From Sisyra terminalis (lineage: Eukaryota; Arthropoda; Insecta; Neuroptera; Sisyridae), in NCBI GenBank assembly GCA_958496175.1, contig OY292277.1, positions 20,354,282-20,418,281 on the forward strand: a stretch of DNA of 64,000 nucleotides, written 5' to 3'. A program made the position numbers and the translations under genes. Under the pieces are notes generated by a model. It worked only from the letters and a program-made list of their open reading frames with translations. It did not search any database and was not told where the DNA came from. Below, piece after piece: positions 47,001 to 61,732 of this stretch. Position 1 is the first letter of the stretch, and each line of letters begins with the position of its first letter.

Positions 47001-49385
47001 ATCAGGGATGTCAAGCTTATCAGGGTTTTTTGGGGTTTTGATAATTTACTGATTGCCTGATTGGAGTGAACAAATACAGATCGATGATTTCTGTTAACAT
47101 TTAATATAATCATGTTTGCCCAAATTGCTGAAGGTAAAGGTAACAAGCGAAAAAAAATATCAAAGGAAAAGTTGTTTATAAGTGTTTACTCTATTTACTA
47201 GTCTGAATTTGATTTCTTTTCTGAAGTCTCTATTAGGGGGTCCCTCTTTTGTGGAGGTCCCGGAGCTGTAGCCCCATCCCTCCCCCTAAAGTCCGTCCCA
47301 GTTAGGAAACGTTGAAAACGTGGAGTCAAATATTCATCAATTTCGGTAAAAATATAGGTAAATTTAGAGTAGGGGTGTCAGATTCGCGACCCGAGATAAA
47401 CATTTTTGTGGTCCAGTCAATAGGTGTATCCGACGCAAAGTAAAAATAAAATTGTGAATTAGAAACGAAACCAGCATATAAAATTATAATATACTTGATT
47501 TATAAACTATATGGATCATTTTAAATTGTATGCGCGAAAATGTAAAATTCTTCTCTTCTTTAAAAGTAGTCTCGGCCAATAAAAATTCTCCCGAAACAGG
47601 AAAGTTAGTAGCAGAGAAGAGATGCCAAGTATTAAGACGTAAACAATAATTTAACTTCATATATGTTTATTACAATGTAAACTTACTTACTTTACTACAC
47701 AAAATAAAAATTTTGGTTTCTATGAACATTGATTTTTTTTTCCGGCCCACCTAAAGTTAAGCATTGTTTATTTGGCCCAAGTTAGCTTTTGAGTTTGACA
47801 CCCCTGTTCTAGATTTATTCCAAAAGTTTTCAATAAAGACTATTTTTATATTGACTTCTTTGTTTTTCATATGTAAATTTTTAAAAATTTGATTAAAGCT
47901 GTAAATTTTTTCATTATATGTGTAGCTAACTTGCTATTTTTCAAACATTTTGCGTACGAAGGAAAAACTTGATATAAAAAAATGACTTAGTAGCGATATT
48001 TTCGGAGTTTTTTTTTTTTGTAACAGGACTTTTTTAAAAGATTTTTTTGAGTTATTACTTAAGTGGTACATCAGTTAACTACAATAAAATATGATTTGAT
48101 ATTTTTCATGCATTAAAAAAACAGTTAAAAACTTACGTTTTAAAATCGGTAAACCAGTAATAGCCAATTCCCATTTATCGTTTCGATGTAAGCCGACCAA
48201 AGTTCGAACATCCGTAATAAGAGCAATCGGATCCTTGATCAACTCAGGTACGTTTTTCTTATTATATGGCAAACCATGTAAGTACATGACGATCTCCTTA
48301 AGGCCGTGCAATTCCTGTTTTGTCAAATGCACATGTAATCCTTCCGGTTTTGTTTCCACATTGTCAGCAGTGTCGGATAAATGCGATCGATTTAATAAAC
48401 AATGTACGTACCGCTCCAACACATACCATAGCATTTCCGTAAAATAGGGATAGCGAAATTTTTGCGGTACCTTGGTCATGTCTTCCACTTGTGCAATTTG
48501 CAATTGCTTCTCAATTCCGTAGGAGTGCAAAAAGTTGCCTCCGAATACTAGAGAGTCCCGCGGTGTGTATACGGCATGAATCCATCCGGTGGGTATGAAG
48601 AATGTATTGCCCTGTTTTAAGACAATTCGGCTACATTTTTCAACTGTATCTCCGAAAAATACATCGGTTTGTTTTCCCGATAAGACCCATTGTTCGTAGA
48701 GTTTTAGATTTAAGTCGGTGGGGGGAATCAACCAAAAGACTTTGGTACCGCGTAAGATGTGATACCAAACGGATGTTCCTCCGAAATCTACATGAAAATC
48801 GGTATAGCAACCTTTTACGGACATGAGACAGTATTTCTGAACTTTTGGGTACATCATATCGTCTAGGCGATTGGTAGCTTCGGTTTGTGCTTCTTTTAAA
48901 TGTCGAGGCCAGACGACATCGACCCAGTCGATTTGTCGTACGATCGTTGGTGATTGAACGTAGTTTTCGAGCTTTGTATGAGAAAATTCCAGGGAAATGA
49001 CGTTGAGTAAGCGATCTTTGTGAGGATCCTCGTAGTAGCTTTGCCATTCTTTCATACTCATCTCGAAATTTTTCTGCGTGTTTACATCCATCACGTCGAG
49101 AACGCGACGTGATCCCACACACATGCGTACATCATTAACAGTGAAATCCGAAGAGGGAACGCGCAACCCTAGCCCGGCTGTTTCCCGAAACAGCAGAGGG
49201 GTGTTGAAACCGTAACGCTGTATATAAGCGAGCGTCAGTTCCGTTCCGTGCATTTCCTTCACGAGCGACGTCGCAAACTGCGGACTCTCCAGCTTATCCT
49301 GTAGGGAAAATGCTCGACTGCCTTCGATCTCTTCATCGTTTAGCGCCCAATCGTCTGAATATAATTTACGCTGTTTTCGTTCACG
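44039..49385 (-). CDS. Kdm2: Lysine-specific demethylase 2 (JmjC-CXXC-PHD-F-box-LRR), first exon not included
   Basis: Fe(II)/2-oxoglutarate-dependent histone H3 demethylase, also an F-box protein. Minus-strand exons 49385-48137, 45853-45279 and 45226-44039 join in phase to 1003 residues, starting inside the protein. The first carries the JmjC domain with metal ligands in DFHVDFGGTSVWYH and the later GWIHAVYTP, and the upstream DFTVNDVRMCVGSRRVLDVM. The second carries the CXXC finger (CKKCEACKRNDCGECSFC, then KFGGPGRAKQTC) and a PHD finger with ECSVCYEIAHPTC. The third carries the F-box (LLNVFKHLTPSELFTCALVC) and leucine-rich repeats. The initial exon is spliced on at an acceptor at 49386-49388; a candidate is at 63184. 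The intron at 45854-48136 holds a hAT element. Confidence 0.95.
45854..48136. other. Kdm2 intron
   Basis: Besides the hAT element it holds, near 46560-46960, a patch with repeated TTCCAATATTGGAACACTGG-like motifs that may be another DNA transposon. No coding exon is required, as the flanking exons join in phase. Confidence 0.5.
47003..47806. mobile_element. hAT-type element in Kdm2 intron
   Basis: Ends CAGGGATGTCAAGC and GAGTTTGACACCCCTG, with a perfect 8-bp target duplication TTCTAGAT (46995-47002 and 47807-47814). No transposase frame was found, so it is non-autonomous. Confidence 0.8.
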
Positions 49386-52300
49386 CTGCAAAAAAGGAAA
49401 ACAACAAATTTTCATTTGCCCATTGAAACTTTGCCTTTAACATACAGATAATTCCAAGTAAACTTTTATTCTACACAAATATTTAGATTTCCTCTTTACG
49501 TTATTGAAAGTTTTCAAGCTTCAAGTAACAGGTAATGTTTTTTGCATGAGCGCAAAGCTTTTGAGCTTTGCGTTGTTTGTACTTTTTTGCATAGGTTGAG
49601 ATAATTTTTGAGCTTTCGCATTAAAAATGCAATGTGAACTTTATCAGCATGGAAAAGCATTCAATATTTATTACATGTCCAACGGCGCTTCACCACCAAC
49701 CGAACGTTTCCACATAACGCAAATTTAAAAAGCGTGTGTGTACGCTTTTCACGAGGGAAAAAGAATGGATATATACAAAGAAAAATGTGAGCTTTCGCCT
49801 CCCCATACATTCTTCTCTTTCGCGTTTATGAATTGAGCAGTAACATAATGGATTAAAAATGACGTTTACTTTTTCGCAATTTTATTAAAATCCGATTAAA
49901 GATTTCATTACATTTGAAGTTTCGAGTGAATTAAATTGAAAGTAATCTTAATTTGTGAATACATTACAGATTATGAAGATAAAAATTGAAAGTTACTCTA
50001 ACGTGACAGCGACATCTATATAATATTATGTGGAAATAATTGTCGTTTAACTTGAACGTGGTGATTTCAAGAAATTATCAAATTGATTTCACTTTTATTT
50101 TCAATTTGAAACAATTACCTTGTGAATAAAACTTTATTAAAGAAATAAAATATTTGATTTTACTTTTGCTAAATGCAAAATGAATTTCAATAAACTGAAT
50201 AAAGCTCACATTGTTTTGTTTTAAAATGGTGGTTGCAAAAGTTTACAACAATCACCAAAATAAATTTTCACTATTAGCCAAAGCACAAAAATAGGTATTT
50301 TTTCTTTAATTTCAGGACTACATTTTAGTTAAATCCAAATATAAATTTAAGCTATTAAGCTATTAGTCAAATGACTCATTCGGTAGTTCCAAGTAACCTT
50401 TGTGTTCAATAATGATAAAGAAAATATAGGTAACATTTTCGATAGTTGTAAGTCTACTAGTAATAGGAAAGAGAAAATGTATTTTAGTGCGTAAAAGTAA
50501 AATGCAATTGTTTGAGCCGTGTATTTTGAAAATGGCCTAAGTTCAGTTCAAAGACAGCCCATACGACAACTTTTGAGATTCTGATAGACCAGATAATGCT
50601 GATATTTGGACTACTAAATTTTTTTTATAAGCTATTGGCATGATATTCGTTTTCAACACACTAGTACCCTTTAACTTCTTTTATTGTGAAATTCATGTAT
50701 CCATTGTTGAAAAAAATAAAAGAAATATAAACTATTCTTGAATTGGACTTAGATCATTTTCAAAATATACGGCTTGTTTAAGAAAAAGCGTTATATTTGT
50801 GTTTTGCTTCTTAACCAGTATTTTGGAGACATATTGCAAGTGTTTCTTTTATTTATAAATAAAGGTTTACATAAAATTTATGAATGTGGTTTTTTATGAA
50901 GTTTTATGGAAGTGTTTATTCCCTTTTTTGGTTGATTTTACGATCTTGATCATTTTAATAAATTTGGGGTTTAGGAAATTTCCTTTCTAATCAAACTATA
51001 ATCAAAAATAACTTTATTAAAATAAAAACCAGTACCTATTAAGTTGAAATATTGAACCATAGATTTCCAATCTTTTAACGAGAAAAAATTTCAACACCCC
51101 AATTCCTCGTAATGTTTAGTACATCAATTTCGTGAAAATGATAGAGCTACACGACCGTTTTTAAGATTCCCTTCTTTCTCCCTACTTATTTGTGCAGCCA
51201 TTATCGTTTCCTAATAAAAATCAGCGTCTTTCGAGGGGCGATATTAGTAGATATTCGATACATTTTTGAGAGTATCAATTAAAAAGGTATACATAATAAT
51301 ATATTTATTTTCTTCAAAACGTAATTTCAATTAATACTTTCTTAAGTCTTAATCCCATGTGATTATGATCGAGGGAGGGGGATAAATACGAAAAATATAT
51401 CCTCTATATTTTAATATATTATCATCACCTGCATCATTAAGGGGATTCTTCCGTGTGATGGGTTAAAAAAATTGATTTTTGTTTGCATAAATTGCTTCCT
51501 TAACATATTTAGAATATGGCGGCAAAGTGATTTTTCAAAATTTGAGGTGGTTACTAAGATTTAGTTGTTACAAAGATACAGAAGCGTTATAGTTTAACTG
51601 TACTTGGTACTTTAAAAGCATTTTTTTCAAAACTGTGTGTTCAAGCTTGTTTCCATAACATATATTACAATTCTCATTAAAAAAAAGTTCACTTAATTGA
51701 ATGAATATTACGATGCAACAGTACAAATATGATAGTAGTAAAAATTTACAAATACCGTATGTACCTATCTATAACATTTAAATGAAACGAATAAAATCTC
51801 GTTTTAATAGAATGGAATAACTTTTCAAAACTTAAATGGAACAAAATTGCAACGATCATTTCTATTATTCTTTTATTAGAGTACTTTGATAAATGTCTCT
51901 TAAGTTGTATCCACTATCAATGAATGTGCTAAACCAACGATGGTGATATTCATTGTTATCTATTCAATTTTATAGTATCGTAAAAATTTTTTTGATTTCA
52001 ACTGCTTTTTGCCATTTGAGAATTAGTTTTATGACGACATCGTCAAATGGTTTTAATTTTTATCAAAATCGTAACGTGATATAAGATCTCAAATGTTTCA
52101 TGAGATTTTAAGAAATTAAGTATTCATTTATTTTTTTTCAATGCAATTTTTAATTAAAAGAAAGAAAAAAGACTAATAAAGCAGAAACTTACACCAAATC
52201 AATAACGTACGTGAATATTTCAAGTGAGGAAGAGGAAATAGTCATATACATACATTGAGTGGTAAAAATCGTTCAAGTTTTAGGCGCCTAGACTTTTGTA

Positions 52301-55300
52301 AAATAAGCTTCTTATATCCTCTCAACATGATACGTGCGGATCGCATATCTACTATGAAAAAAAATACAAATTTCATCATAAAAATTCAATTTATTTGACA
52401 CGCCGAAAGGCCAATGAAAAGACGCGAAAAAAAAAGAATATTTTGGTCAATGAAAATCTAGGGGACGTGGCGTTGGTGTGGATATGTAATGTGTGCTTAA
52501 TGACCTCAAAGTAAAACCATTAAAAGTTGGTTAAGCATTCACGAAGCTTTTATTAGTTTTTGTCGCTGGAAGTTTTTTGGTTTATTTATGGATGAAAACT
52601 GCTTTTCAAATCCCGACAGTCTTACATTACAATTAAGAGATAAAAGGAAAGCGACGAGGAGAGCTTTATAATTTCGTCTTTGATATCACACGTTCAACAC
52701 GTGTGAAACTATGATTAATTTTCAAATTCAAGCTTTGTAAAGTAATTTAAAAAATACCTAAATTAGCATTCTAATATTTATTTCATCATCCTTTTTTATC
52801 TAGTTATTCCTAAGTAATTCAAGGGTTCTCAAAAACTGAAAAAATCGTTAAATAAAATCCTATTCGTTGCTTTGACCAGTACCATACTAGTATATACACA
52901 TGTAAAGAGTATGGGCTTATAAGTAATAGACCTATGCACATGTTTTAAAAATAATATGAAAACAAAATGTAGCTGTTAATTTTTAACTTCATTTGACAAA
53001 ATCTAAGAAATATCCATTTGAAAATACAAAAAGAAATGTTAAATTCAAAATGCCTAAAATGAGATCTTATTGATCTGATATTAAATGACGTCACAGTACA
53101 GAAATTTCAAAATCTCATGGACGTTTTCCTGTGATAAATGTAGTTAAACGCAAACAGTAACGTTATTTAAATCATACAAACCAATATGGTAAATGAATGA
53201 AATCATTAACAATATTTGAAATTTAGTGTGGCCAGGTACATTTTATTACACTTCGTAAAATTTTTAAAGAAAAAGTATGTACAAAAATCACTTAACAATT
53301 AGTCATCGAAGCAAAGAAGTAGAGAATCATCTGCTTCAAATCGTTATAATAAATATTAAAGGCTGTTATTTTTTCTGAATATAGCCTTTATAAACCTTCA
53401 AAATAAAACCTCATTGTTGAGGAAAAAAATAATTTCAGATTTATATTTTTTTTTTTCGATTTGTTTGATAATAAAAAGACATAGAAGGCTGAAACTAGGA
53501 GTATGAACGTATCTTTTTAGTACCAACAATCCAAAAATAATTAAAAAACAAAATATTAAAATTATTAATGAAAAGCTTAGTTTTCCAAACCCTAAATATA
53601 ACTAACCTTTATTCTTGTGAAAATTATTCTTGTTTTAATAATATCCGCGCAATAATCTGTTTACATCTTTATTTCAACATATGGACTATGACGTCACCGA
53701 AGACCTATAGATGAATTCATCGCTTTCGAACTTTTATTTGCTCATTAAAATTAAAAAAAAAAATTCTACCAAAATATAAATTTTTCAAAACTAAAATTTG
53801 GCTTTTCCTTACTATTATATAATGTTCTTTATCAATTAAAAAAAAAAGTATATATGGTCTATTAAACGACAAGTCTATTAAATGATAATAAAATAAAATA
53901 TTTAACTTACTGATCTAGTTTAAAGACATTATCCCCCTATATACAAATCCTGTAATATAATTTCCGGGATTGAAATCCTGACATGTCAATTTCTCAGTTT
54001 TTATACAACTTGTTCCATTTTGATTACAAATATTAAAGCTGTTTTCGTGAAAATCGAATAGTAATTTACTTCGGTGGTCATATTTTTTTCTTTGGATTTA
54101 AATAAATTACTAAATGTAAAAGTAGTTATAAGAACTTTTCTAAGACATTTCGGCAAAAAAATTAAAAGAATTATTTTTCCGTTCATACAAACCACAGATA
54201 TATGAGATGTTTGATTTTCTACCGCAGATCATTAAAAACGACAAAATTCAGTTTTGAAAGCCATTTTTTTTTTTGAAATTAGCGCAAAAGTTATAATCAA
54301 ATGTGTAAATAATTTAAAGTAAAAATTTTATTTCGCTAATAAGTTATAACAGGAACTTCGAATATTGAATACTAATTTATTTCAGCGACGGTTTAATTAA
54401 TTTAAAAAAAATGGATATCCCTAACCAATTTGATGAAGAGAGAACGAGGGAGGGAAGAAATTAGTGGGTAGATTATTAGGGAAAAGCAAAAACTGCTGTA
54501 CGCACGTTAATCGGAAGATTGACGTCATTCTAGAAATTTATCCCATGGAATAGTCAAAACACAAGACCAAATAAGACAGCTCGTTATGAAGTCATCGAGG
54601 CATTAAAATAAAAAAATGGAAATATTAATTTTTTGTAAACAGAAAAATAAATTTTGAAGTGATTTGGGAGAAATACTAGCGCCTATTAAATCCCAGTAAC
54701 TATTACAATTAATATAGTATTATGGTATTGGTTTTATTTACTCTATACTTAGTAAAATTAAAATATGCAACTTATTAGAATAGATTTTAACATTATTTAG
54801 CTACCTAAAGCCGCGGACAACACTTTGCATCGCTAATTGTTTTCGTTTTATTTAAAAAATGAAAAAAAAGAATAAAAGTATTTTGTAACAGCCACCAAGA
54901 ACACGGAAAAAATATAGGAAAAAGTTTTTGTTATTCATTATTGCAGTGCTGGACCCGAACGAACGTTTTATAATTATTACGATGCAACATCGTAAAAATT
55001 ACTTGTTCGTAAAAATAGTTCAAATATACGTACATATATATACTTAAGTAATATAAAGAACTAGAGTAGTTCTATTTCTTTTACTTGAAAGTATATGGTA
55101 TATGTATAATGTACATATTCACTTGCACTTACAGAAAAGTTTCCAACCTAACATCGTACTTTTTGATACGGTATTTATTGCAGAAAACTGTCATTATAAT
55201 TATGATGTTGCAACGTAATGTAAAATATAAATTTTAAAATAGAATATTGTAAAGATTTAATGAAAACCTAGCCCTAGATTATGAGGTTACATTGTAATTC

Positions 55301-58300
55301 TTACAATAATTTTTACCATGCACATAGTACAATAATGGTTTAAGCTTATAGTATATCATTGAGTGATGAGTTCGTCAGCCAACGCGAATTAAAAATGTAT
55401 AAGTAGAATTGAAGAGTTTATATCGAATTTTGTGTACCTGTACTTACTTAACTGTACAACTTCGGTGAATTAAAAAAAAAATAAAAAACGTAAATTTTGC
55501 GAAAAATGGGAAATATAAACTAAATTACTTTATTATAATCAAAATATTAGACAAAGTAGAGGTTGTAGAAATAAAATTGTTCAAGAAAAGATTCTACCGT
55601 TGAAAACAGCAGTTTTTTTAGTTAAAACATAGTAAAGGCATCTTCCTTTAAAATAATGATTATAAAAGTCGAGATTTGGTACTCTTTTTAATATTTGATA
55701 AAGTTATTATAAAATGACAAAACAAAAAAGGCCTCGCATTTAGATTACTGTCCTCACATATTCTAACTTGTACAGTAATTAAACCTCGCGATGTTATTTC
55801 AAATTTTATGTTTCAAATATATAATTTGCGAGAATGAATTCCACGTGCATCACAGGGGCGAGCTTTAGGGTGGGAAATATCTCCCCGGAGGACGAAATGT
55901 TTCGGAATTGGAAGTAGTGTTTTCGTGCATTTTAATACAAAATATTTGTATGAAAAGTGTAACATTTGTAAAAAAATTCGTAAAGTTTTTAGCATTTAGA
56001 TTTTTTTTGATTAATAAATTTGTGTTACAAAAGAAGTAATTTATTAAAAGTTTTTTTTTTGTGGACTGCCGGTTGAGAAACATTTTCTTAAGGTATTTAA
56101 TAAGAAAGTGTGTTGCAATGTTCATGTAAGAAGCATTTAAAGATATTTTCTTCCAGAAGTCAGTAGTGGTTCGCTCAATATTAAGAAATAATTCAAATAT
56201 TTCTAGGAGGATTTTCTCGTCTTTTGAAATTCTCAGTTTAAGATTTGTAAGAAAATATGGTTGGATAAAAACTGCATATGGAAATCAATGTATCAATCGA
56301 TGAATTGCCAGGAAACGGATGTCCCGAAAAAATGCCTATAAACAAGCTTTTACGTATTCCGGATGCGAGAAAATATAATTATCTAATATTCCACAACTTT
56401 TCAACGAACCATGTGAAAAATTTGATTATGCTAATTAAAAAAAACAAGTTTATTTCCTGCAAAATTTGCGCTATATTTTCCAGTGTTAATTACAAGGTTT
56501 CAGTCTATCACGGTTCCGTAAGTTTTGATTAGTTTAGGGGTTTCACAAAATTGAAATCTCATCGCTCGGTTTCGGTTAATTGAAAGTGGAGCGTTTACTT
56601 TAAATTAAAAAAAAATAATCACAAATAACTGTACAATATTGAAATCACTTTGTTCTCTATACGCCAACTTATTCTGCAATAAGTGCTTTTGAGTGGAAGT
56701 TGAAATTTAATCACGCAAAATAAAAAGTCTTCAGCTACTTTCGTTGAAAAATATAATATATACTTGAACGCGACGTCCATTTCACGTACCTACGTAGGTA
56801 GCACGTAAAGCTCGTTCAAAGCTTTCCGTTCTCTTACGGCTAATTAATTTAGATATATAAAATAATACAATTTATTATATACTTATATGTAGTTTTGATT
56901 ATAACGTTCCGAGTAGGTACCTACGAGGAAAAATTAATAAAGAAAAATAGGGAGCAATAATGATATTATCATGAAAGCATTAGATTCTTTCCTTGCCTTG
57001 TAAAATTAATTTCATGTTTCTATTTTGTGCTTCTCGATTTTAAAATGTTTACATAAAATCTTGTGATCAAATCAAAAAGCAAAAAAAATATTCTCTTAAG
57101 TATCAACAAAGAAGACAAGAGCACTAACAGATGTAAGCCAGTTTTTGCCAACAAGCTACGTATCGGTTAATGTAACAAGAAATTGAGTTATATCATAATT
57201 TATGAAAGAAAAGGTAACGGTATGAAAAATATACAATAAAATTTAAAAAAAAGATAAATAAAAACTTTCTAGCATCCAACCGAAAGCCGTTTTACCAACC
57301 GAAACCAAATTTTTGATTCTATCTTAGTTTGAGCAGAAAACGAAATTTTTACAAGATGTGTAAAGTTATTTTTAATTACAAATAAGTCGGCATAAATGAG
57401 AGTGAAATATGTAAGGAAAATATATTTTGTTGTTGAAATAAAAGAACATTTAATAAGATTAAGAAACATTTTGATTACATCTTATGGAAATAAAACCTAC
57501 ACTTCTTCACAACAGTGTATTTAAGAGATTTTAAGTCACAATTGCTGCTGAATGCTTAGCCCTACCCCTTACCCCTACGCACCCAAGTAGGTAAACAGAT
57601 ATGCTTTCATGTAAAGTTTTCATTCAGGACCTATATTTGTTTGATTTGTACCACATTAAAGCTATTTTTGTCTGTATTTAATGTTATAAATTTGCTTGTA
57701 AAAAACACAAATCGAAGTTTCCTGCCCTTAAAGATGCTAATTATTGAAGCTTATATTAATTTGGAATATTTCTACTAAAGACCGAATCACTGAATGTAGT
57801 TTCGGCAGATTTTCTACTGAAACCGAAAATTAGGTCGAACATTAAACTTATGGGCAACGCAGAAATCGTGGGTTACATTTGAATACTTAAATTTCCATGC
57901 ATGGAGTAGCAAAAAGATAATAGGAGGTTGAACAGCATAAAATATTAAGTTTTAAATTAAAAATAAACCATGATAAATGATAAATCAGCTTACTATAAGA
58001 GAAATTGCTAATCCAATGTATTAATATAACAATTAGAAAAAATACGTAATTTTAATCTATTTCGGCAAAGGCAGAGAACAAAGATTATAAAGACTTAAAG
58101 ATTTAAAGACATACGTATGAGTGAAATACAATCATTGTCTCAAATTTGAACTAACTTACTGTTGTTATGGATTCAACTATCTTTTTGATTCCATTCAATT
58201 GCCAATTTTTACCATTTGTCAGATGTATCAGAGTTGGGATGTGAATATTTCACGGGAAGTTACTAGTTGATTTTCATATTTCTTAAATGAAGGAATTTTG

Positions 58301-58508
58301 CGATTTTGTTAAAATAAAAAAATTGGGTAGAATCACATTCTGTGAAAATACAACCTCATATTGGGAAGTGCAGAAGGAAAACTGGGAAGTTCAAAGAAAA
58401 ATTTAAAATCTAAAAAAAATATAGAATTTACTAAAAGCAGATGGATTTTCCAAGCCTGAAGAACCCCCAATGATAGAACCAAAATAAAGAAGTATAAGGT
58501 AGTATAAA

Positions 58509-58668
58509 AGCCTACTGGCGGCCAAGTCGTCAAGGTGACCGTTCCTAAACTGGTTGGTGTTGGGTTCGATTCTCGTTTCGAGCAAATTTTTAATACTCCT
58601 CGATTTACGGTTTTTAATTAACTCTAGAGTCGCTAAAAACTTTACAGTTATTAAGCAACGATAACTAA
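58509..58668 (+). repeat. tRNA-derived SINE copy
   Basis: Plus-strand copy: GCCTACTGGCGGCCAAGTCG head (A box mutated), GGGTTCGATTC B box and TTTTTAATTAACTCTAGAGT body. Confidence 0.75.
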
Positions 58669-58906
58669 TAAAAAAGGTAGTATAAGACAGAAAATTTATA
58701 TATGAGTAGATTATATATTAGTGAAGGAATCCTAAACACTATTCTCTTGGGCACTTGGGGGTTCATAGCTCGTTTTACATGAACCTATCATTATACTATT
58801 GCGATAAAAAATATTTAAGATTTTGGACATCATACACGCGTTTTTTATATGGTAGATTTATAAAGCAAATAACTGTTACTAACCATTAACTACTTATGCT
58901 CTACAC

Positions 58907-59140
58907 CAGTGTTTCTTAAACTTTTAACTTAGCTTCACCTCTTTGAATCTGAAAATAGGTTTCGGCAGCCCATTGAAAAATGAGTTTTGATTTTTTTAGT
59001 TTAAAAATATTTTTTTTCAAAATTTATTGAAGCTTTTTGTCAAAAATGTAATATTTTATATTGTTAGGATCTCCTCCTGCACCCCCAAAAATAGCTTCTT
59101 GCATCCCAGGGGTGCGGACACCCCAGGTTAAGAAACACTA
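58907..59140. mobile_element. hAT MITE
   Basis: Ends CAGTGTTTCTTAAAC and GTTAAGAAACACTA, with a perfect 8-bp target duplication CTCTACAC (58899-58906 and 59141-59148). Confidence 0.85.
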
Positions 59141-61732
59141 CTCTACACTAACCCCCACTACGTGCATGGAAAAAAGAGAACATCACAGAACGGAACATTA
59201 CACGTAAAAATCAAAGTATGAATTTCGTGTACTTAAAAAATACATTTTAGAAAACCTACATCGGAAAAATATTGAACTGGAAAAACAAATAGGGTTTGCC
59301 ATAGTTCTATTGAGTTATTGATTCAAATAACGTTGTTAAAATGCGGAAAATATGAAGAAAATATATTGATTTTCGGGTTGCCACGGTTTTCAAAAAGATC
59401 TATCGCAAGTATGTTCGCCGTTATTGAACTGCAAACATAGGATACATTAAATAAAAATAAATTTTCAAAGTGATATAGTACAATATTATGAATAACATAA
59501 AGAACACCAATCATTAAATTTTTGCAAGTATAAATCGCCAAAAACTAGATTTAAATTGTATTGATGATCTGTATGGAGGATTCGTGAATCAATAGAATAC
59601 ATTTTATTAATTAGTATCCAATATCCAATATCCATATAGGTATATCAGAGAGAGGTATAGGATTAATTATTATAGCAAAACCTGAATACTATTTGAATGA
59701 AAGATTATGTTCATAGAAAAGATACATGATTAATGTAACCATTGATCTCTAGATATTTATATATCTATGCGCTAAATATCTACTAAATAGAAGAATAAAA
59801 AATAAGTGTAAATTTGTCAATGTGACCAACATTTGTCAACGTAAACTAAATATTAGTTGGTTATCCATTCCCATCTTTGTGATTTCCGAGTGAGAAACTT
59901 AATTTAATTTGTCACAAATGTGGAAGTATTTTGTCAATGTAATTACTATTAATCAATAAAGCCTCTAAATGATTTAAACTGTTTTATCATACAGTAAATT
60001 ACTTGCATAGATGAAAACTTTGATGTTATATGTTACGATCTTTTCGGCCAAACATTACTGTGCAGAAGCATTAAATTTTCATCATAATGATTGAATTTTC
60101 CTCTGTATGTTGGAACAAATTATTCTTATACAAAGTGATTCATATACGTAGGTACATAGGTATATGAATACAAAATTTATGCGCCAGCTAGTATTACAAC
60201 TAAAATGAAAATTTGATATTCGTATAGAGTTTTAAATATGCACAACTTTGCTAATCAAACCGATAAAATTCTCTTAGGATTATAGTTTTTCAAAGTTGAC
60301 TTTAGTTTTGCAGAATTTCTTCTCTCGAATATCAAAGGTAACTGTTTAAAAATTATTGATAATGTCGAGCTTTTTGCTGTAGCGACAAACTGTAACGTAT
60401 ATTGCAGATGTGCAATAATCGGAAATCGTATTAAAAATGCTTTTAATATTTCATAAACGGATTGTAAATTCTTTCAAGATTTTATACGTCATCTCATTTC
60501 CTTGGATCACATAATTTGATTTTTCTTGTGCAATTTAGGAGAAGAAGAAATTGAGACTGTTAAGTCATAAATTTCAAATATTAACCTTCCACTAGAAAAG
60601 CATTCAGCTCTCTAGTCCATATACATAAATTTTTAAAATTCACTCGATTTTATTTCTGTTTTTTCAATTGTTCTAAGCTTCAACAAACGGATTGTGGTAA
60701 TGAATTAATTATACGGGTTACATTTTTAATGAACACTAAAGTACTTTTTGATCTTCACCTCTAAATGATTTATAAATTAAAACTTTTCTTCAAACAAAAC
60801 GTGAAACTTTATTCAGATTCATTTATTTATTTTTATTTCTAAGTAGAAAACGTTTGAAATAAATGCAAAGTTTTCTTTTATCAAAGTGAGTGGAGTAGTT
60901 GGTTTTTTACACTAAAATTATAAAGAAAGGGAAACGATAAAGAAAAATTCCAGGTGCGTTTTAATAATTTATATTTCAATGGATGATTAATTGAGTATCG
61001 TTTAGCTGTGAAATTTCAGTCGAAAAGAAAATTGTGTTCATAAAGGTAATGCTGGTTTATTCCTTTGAAAAGTTAATTCTCTTTGAAGGGCCACAGTTAT
61101 GTTTTGTTAATATTATACTATGTACCTATATATACGTAGCTTTAAAATATTAAATATATATTCAATATTTTATAGAAAGATTTTTATATACTTAGAAAGT
61201 GTAACTTTAACAGATAAGAGAAAAACTTTATAATTCATAGGTGAAGATTTCAAATTCTAGTAACTTTTTAGAATAATCATATTTTTCGTTCGGAAAACTA
61301 CTTGTGGAAAGATCAACAATTTTTGTATAAACTTTCGTGGAAAAATTGAATTACTTATTTTCGATTGGAAACTTTTGTATTATCAATTTAAATACATTTT
61401 TTCCACTTATTTTAATTTTTGAATATTTCTCTGAATTTGAGTTCTCAAATGACTATTTTCTCGAATTTTCCCTGAATAACTTTTTTCCCATTTAGTTAAA
61501 AACAATTTTGAGTATACGTAACTCACTTTGATCCAATTGTAAATCGGTAGGGTTTGAAAACTTTTATTCAATATACGTAATTAGGATTGATGATTAAACT
61601 GTTAAGATATTTATATACCAAGTTTTATTGTGTTTAATATTTTGAAAGTTATACTTCCTTAGGTGTACTATGAGATGGAAAAAATAAATGGTGTTACGGA
61701 AGTTGGTTTGGGCTGTTACGTTCATTGAACAG

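Noticed and set aside
48640..49122. 160-codon open frame on the minus strand within Kdm2
   Set aside because: It overlaps the JmjC exon in another frame, and the Kdm2 frame has clear domain matches.
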